Of a stretch of DNA of 10,335 nucleotides, positions 7,136 through 10,335 are shown piece by piece. The stretch is taken from contig JANDJZ010001257.1 of the NCBI GenBank assembly GCA_027943245.1, forward strand, positions 1 through 10,335, in the 5' to 3' direction. A program made the position numbers and the translations under genes. The notes beneath the pieces were generated by a model, which was not told the DNA's origin, searched no databases, and worked only from the letters and a program-made list of their open reading frames with translations. How positions within the stretch are numbered: the stretch's first letter is position 1; every line of letters begins with the position of its first letter. The DNA comes from Acanthamoeba sp. SK_2022b. Its lineage: Eukaryota > Discosea > Longamoebia > Acanthamoebidae.

Positions 7136-8168
7136 ATGCAAGGTGAATACAAGGAGGAGACGACCAGGCGAGGGCGGCTGGGCATGGTGGAGGGCAAGGT
7201 GATCCTGATCGTGGGCGGCACGTCCGGCATCGGCGAGGCCACGGCCATCCTCGCCGCCAAGGAGGGCGCCAAGGTGGCCGTCGCTGGCCGACGCGAAGAC
7301 AAGGGCCTGCAGGTCGTGGCCAAGATCTACGACGAATTGATCAAAGAGGGCGTGGTGCGGTCGGCTGAAGGAGAGGGCGAGGAGAAGAGAGCCATCTTCA
7401 TCCGCTGCGACGCTACGCAGGAGGATGACGTGCGAAATCTGATAGCCAGCTGCGTAGCAGCATTCGGCCGCATAGATGGAGCATTCAACAATGCGGGCGT
7501 TATGCGCAGTACTCGGCCCCTTCTCGAGATCGGCCTCAGCCAGTTTCAAGATTTGATGCAGGCCAACACCTTCTCAACTCTCTGCTGTATGAACGAGGAA
7601 ATCAAGCAGATGCGCAAGCAGGAGGAAGAGGCGAGCAGTGCAGCTACTACCTCGAGCCAAGCGGCCAGAAGCGGCCGCTATTCGATTGTCAACTGCTCGT
7701 CGATTAACGGGGCAAGGTCCTTTGCCACGACAGGCCTATACGGCAGCACAAAGGCGGCGATCGACCTCCTCACCAAGACGGCGGCCATAGAGCAATCGGG
7801 CGTGCCGATTCGTATCAATTCGATTCGCCCAGGGCCAGTTGTGACCGACATCTTCGCCGACCTCTCGACTCTAGATTCGACAGGTACCCTCACCAGCCGT
7901 ATGGCCATCACCGAGTTTGGCAAGAACACTCTCCTCGGTGCGCACCCATTTCTTCTGGATAGATCTGTATTTTTGTATTTTTGTATTTTTGTTTTAATTT
8001 TCCTGTTTTTGTAAAACGTTTATCGTTCTGTTTTCTCTCTGTGCAGGACGAGCAGGTGAGCCACACGAAGTGGCTGGGCCGGTGGTCTTCCTACTGAGCG
8101 ACGCAGCATCGTTCATCACCGGTGTCACTCTGTTCGTGGACGGTGGCATGGCCGTCCGCACCGTTTGA
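7136..8168 (+). CDS. Classical short-chain dehydrogenase/reductase (SDR), two exons, 307 aa
   Basis: Exons 7136-7937 and 8047-8168 join across a 109-nt GT-AG intron that splits a Gly codon ([14 protein letters not shown]) and end at TGA 8166-8168. The product is an NAD(P)(H)-dependent oxidoreductase: nucleotide-binding GGTSGIG (residues 27-33), a GRR element after beta-2 suggesting NADP(H) preference, NNAG (118-121), catalytic Ser189 in NCSSING, Tyr202 and Lys206 in YGSTK, then [11 protein letters not shown] and the C-terminal [12 protein letters not shown] Gln/Glu- and Ser/Thr-rich insert (about residues 160-182) before the catalytic Ser is not typical. Met1 at 7136 follows the CAA-rich leader; Met17 at 7184 would also give a complete fold. 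The substrate cannot be told from sequence. The gene converges with the twin CX9C gene. Confidence 0.9.
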
Positions 8169-8342
8169 AGCTTCGAGCGGTTTCTCGAACACGGGGAACG
8201 TACAACTGTGCGCACGGCGTGTGTTGCGCAAGTGGCCACTCGTGTGGATGTGGGAACATCAGGGACAGTACAGAGCCAATGGCGCGTCGAGCAACAAGAG
8301 AAACGGTTGTAGCAAATGGAAGAGAAGGTCTTCATTGTTGTT

Positions 8343-8802
8343 TTACTGCATGAACCTGGTCTTCTTGGGCTGCCAGCGGAAGAGCCTGAGGCCCTCCCTG
8401 AACTGCTTGGCTGACGACTTGTTGGCCGTTTGCATATATCTCTGTGTGCACACGGCGCCCCGAGAGCATGTGAACCGGAGGATAAATCAAATAAAAAGAA
8501 AAATAAAGATGAATTAAATCCGGAGGCAAGCCTCGCACCTCCCTCTTCTGGCAATTGATGAGCTCGAGGCGCTCGGCGAAGCAGGCTCCGCGCTCCTGCA
8601 TGCCATCGAGGCCGAGAGTCGTGTAGCAATCCATCAGCTGGGTCAGGGCAGGAACGCACATGCCCTCCGACGACGGCGGCAGGAGCGGACGCCCCTGGAA
8701 TCGCCGCGGGACACCGCTACCCTGGGGCGGGGCTGCGCCGAGCACGGGGCGCGGGGGCAGACCCATAAACATTCGCCTTCCTCCAGTTCCCTTCGAGGCC
8801 AT
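8343..8802 (-). CDS. Twin CX9C (CHCH-type) mitochondrial protein, two exons, 120 aa, possibly mS37/CHCHD1-like
   Basis: Minus-strand exons 8802-8539 and 8441-8343 join in phase 0 across a 97-nt GT-AG intron (NCQKRE/RYMQTANK), giving 120 residues and TAA at 8345-8343. Cys49-Cys59 and Cys74-Cys84 each have exactly nine residues between them, separated by a 14-residue linker: the twin CX9C helical hairpin. Such proteins are imported into the mitochondrial intermembrane space and oxidised by the Mia40/Erv1 relay. The Arg/Pro/Gly-rich N-terminus (GGRRMFMGLPPRPVLG) and basic C-terminus (FREGLRLFRWQPKKTRF) suit a mitochondrial ribosomal protein of the Mrp10/CHCHD1 (mS37) type, but another CHCH assembly factor is possible. 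The upstream gap to the SF1 gene is only 169 bp, implying a shared divergent promoter. Confidence 0.85.
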
Positions 8803-8971
8803 CTTTCTGATTTTTTAATGGGTTGCCCTCGCCCAAAGGAAAATGATCTTTTCCTTTGTATGTATGTGTTCGGATTTTTCCCAGTTTGCTTGGCCATTTC
8901 TCTGCTTTGGCCCAGCGCGCACACAAGACAAGAGACCCGGCACAGGCATTTTCGTTAATCGCCATCGAAAG

Positions 8972-10335
8972 ATGAATCCTATTCAGCAGCGGCTTCTCGC
9001 CCTGGCCAACACTCCCGCCGATCAGTTGTGTACGTATCATCGAGCCATTTACTTTGCCCTTTTTGGAGAATTTAGGTTTAGGTTTGTTGTCACTCACCAT
9101 TGATCTTAACAGCCAGCTTCGGCGGCGGACCCAGCACAAATCCCTACAACCTCCATTCGGCACAGCATCAGGCGCTTGCTGCTGCCCCGCCGCCGCCCCA
9201 CCTTCAACACTCTGCACGAGCAGATGATGGCGAGCCCCCGCAGGTTCGCCCCCCCCCCAAGGTCAATGCTTTTTTTTAAACAAAATCTCATTTTGTTTCA
9301 TCCCACAGAAGCGCAGCCGTTGGAATGCGCCAGGCACCAAGGCCTTCATCCCAGGCGTGCCTCATCTCATCCCTCGTGGCATCGAAAAGGAATGCATGGA
9401 GGCCCTTCTCGGTACGAATATGTCCACCTATCACCTTGCCCCCCCCCCTCTGCTAAAAATCTCGTCGCTAACCCCGCCTTGCCCTTCTCAGTGCGCGTGC
9501 GCATCGAAGAGCTCACGCACGCGATCAATACGGGCCAGCTCGGGCTCGACGACCCGACGATCAGGCGGTCGCCGTCGCCCCCGCCCAAGTACGATTCGCA
9601 GGGCAAGCGCACCAACACGCGCGAGCAGCGCACGAGGGAGAAGCTCACCCTCGAGCGCCAGAGCCTCATCCAAGTCGCCACCCGCCTCAACCCCGCCTTC
9701 AAGGCACGCCCCTCGCTTTGCTTACACTTTCTACGCGCTACGTTTTCTAACTATTTTTATTATTTATTTTTATTATTTATTATTTATTATTTATTTGCTT
9801 TTTGTGCAGCCTCCCTCGGACTACAGGCCCATTAACGTGAAGAAGACGAGGAAGATCCGCGTGCCGATCGACAAGTATCCGGACTACAACTTCATAGGCC
9901 TCATCATCGGCCCGCGCGGCGACACGCACAAGCAGCTCGAGAAGAAGAGCGGCGCCAAGATCTCGATTCGTGGCAAGGGCTCGCAGAAGGAGGGCCAGGC
10001 CGGCAAGAAGTTCACCGGCGACGAGGAGGAGGACCTCCACGTCCTCATCACCGGCGACAACGACAAGCAGCTCGACATCGTACGCTCGCTCGCCCCCCCC
10101 TCTCTTTCTCTCCCCCCCTTCTACGTTTTGGCGCTAATCCAATTTTTAATTATTTTTATTTTTTGTTTGATTTTTTTTTGTTTGATTGATGATAGGCCGC
10201 CGACATGGTGGAGAAGCTGTTGGTGCCAATCGCCGACGAGATCAACGAGCACAAGCAGCTCCAGCTGCGCAGCCTGGCCGCCTACAACGGCACCCTCCGC
10301 GACGAGAACTACGGCCGCGGCGGCCGACGCTTCGG
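8972..10335 (+). CDS. Splicing factor 1 / branchpoint-binding protein (SF1/BBP), 3'-truncated by window
   Basis: Exons 8972-9029, 9113-9243, 9309-9411, 9492-9703, 9810-10079 and 10196-10335 (runs off the window) encode the first 304 residues. The protein recognises the intron branchpoint during early spliceosome assembly in the nucleus. KRSRW at 64-68 is the U2AF-ligand motif; [17 protein letters not shown] is the conserved helical hairpin segment; RRSPSP (Ser124, Ser126) matches the SPSP phosphorylation site. The KH domain starts about residue 183 with the GPRG loop at 202-205 and IRGKGS after it, followed by the QUA2-like [12 protein letters not shown]. The N-terminus ([19 protein letters not shown], then a Pro/Ala/His-rich stretch) is not conserved, and its first splice site could shift by a few nt. 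The intron 9704-9809 has a GC donor; the others are GT-AG. The C-terminal zinc knuckle would lie beyond the window. Confidence 0.95.
9704..9809 (+). other. GC-AG intron in the SF1/BBP gene
   Basis: The exon ends AAG and the intron begins GCACGC; it ends TGTGCAG. The frame (LNPAFK/PPSDYRP) matches the SF1 family exactly, and no GT donor near 9703 keeps it. The intron is rich in ATTT/TATT repeats. Confidence 0.85.

Overview
The window looks like nuclear DNA of a GC-rich, gene-dense amoebozoan protist, most likely an Acanthamoeba-type genome (inference from style; no search was possible). Reasons: short spliceosomal introns of about 68-221 nt with GT-AG ends (often GTACGT donors), T-rich or AT-rich introns inside GC-rich exons, intergenic gaps of only 100-800 bp, and typical eukaryotic proteins. 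No rRNA, tRNA, CRISPR array or mobile element was recognised.

Layout: (1) 2-361 (+), C-terminal end of an acidic, charged protein. (2) 589-2296 (-), four-exon gene for a 427-aa low-complexity protein with degenerate C-terminal repeats. (3) 2297-3080, divergent intergenic region. (4) 3081-4719 (+), six-exon renalase-like FAD oxidoreductase, with a long TG microsatellite in its last intron. (5) 4832-5344 (-), two-exon gene for a small membrane protein. (6) 5345-5837, divergent intergenic region. (7) 5838-6763 (+), five-exon peroxiredoxin-like 2 / selenoprotein U family gene. (8) 7136-8168 (+), two-exon classical SDR oxidoreductase. (9) 8343-8802 (-), two-exon twin CX9C protein. (10) 8972-10335 (+), start of the branchpoint-binding splicing factor SF1/BBP, running off the window.

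The most important result is gene 7. Its reading frame is closed by one in-frame TGA (6086-6088), exactly at the redox-active Cys position of the family (after the LRHFG motif). The 3' UTR holds a hairpin (6816-6897) with the hallmarks of a form II eukaryotic SECIS element: ATGA, a GC-rich helix, AAA in the apical bulge, a mini-stem, and TGAC opposite ATGA. Together they indicate a selenoprotein U-like protein with selenocysteine at residue 61. Standard gene prediction would probably have skipped or truncated it.

The genes are separate transcription units, not an operon. Several are redox-linked (renalase-like, SelU-like, SDR, and CX9C, which depends on disulfide relay), but nothing in the sequence shows that they act together.
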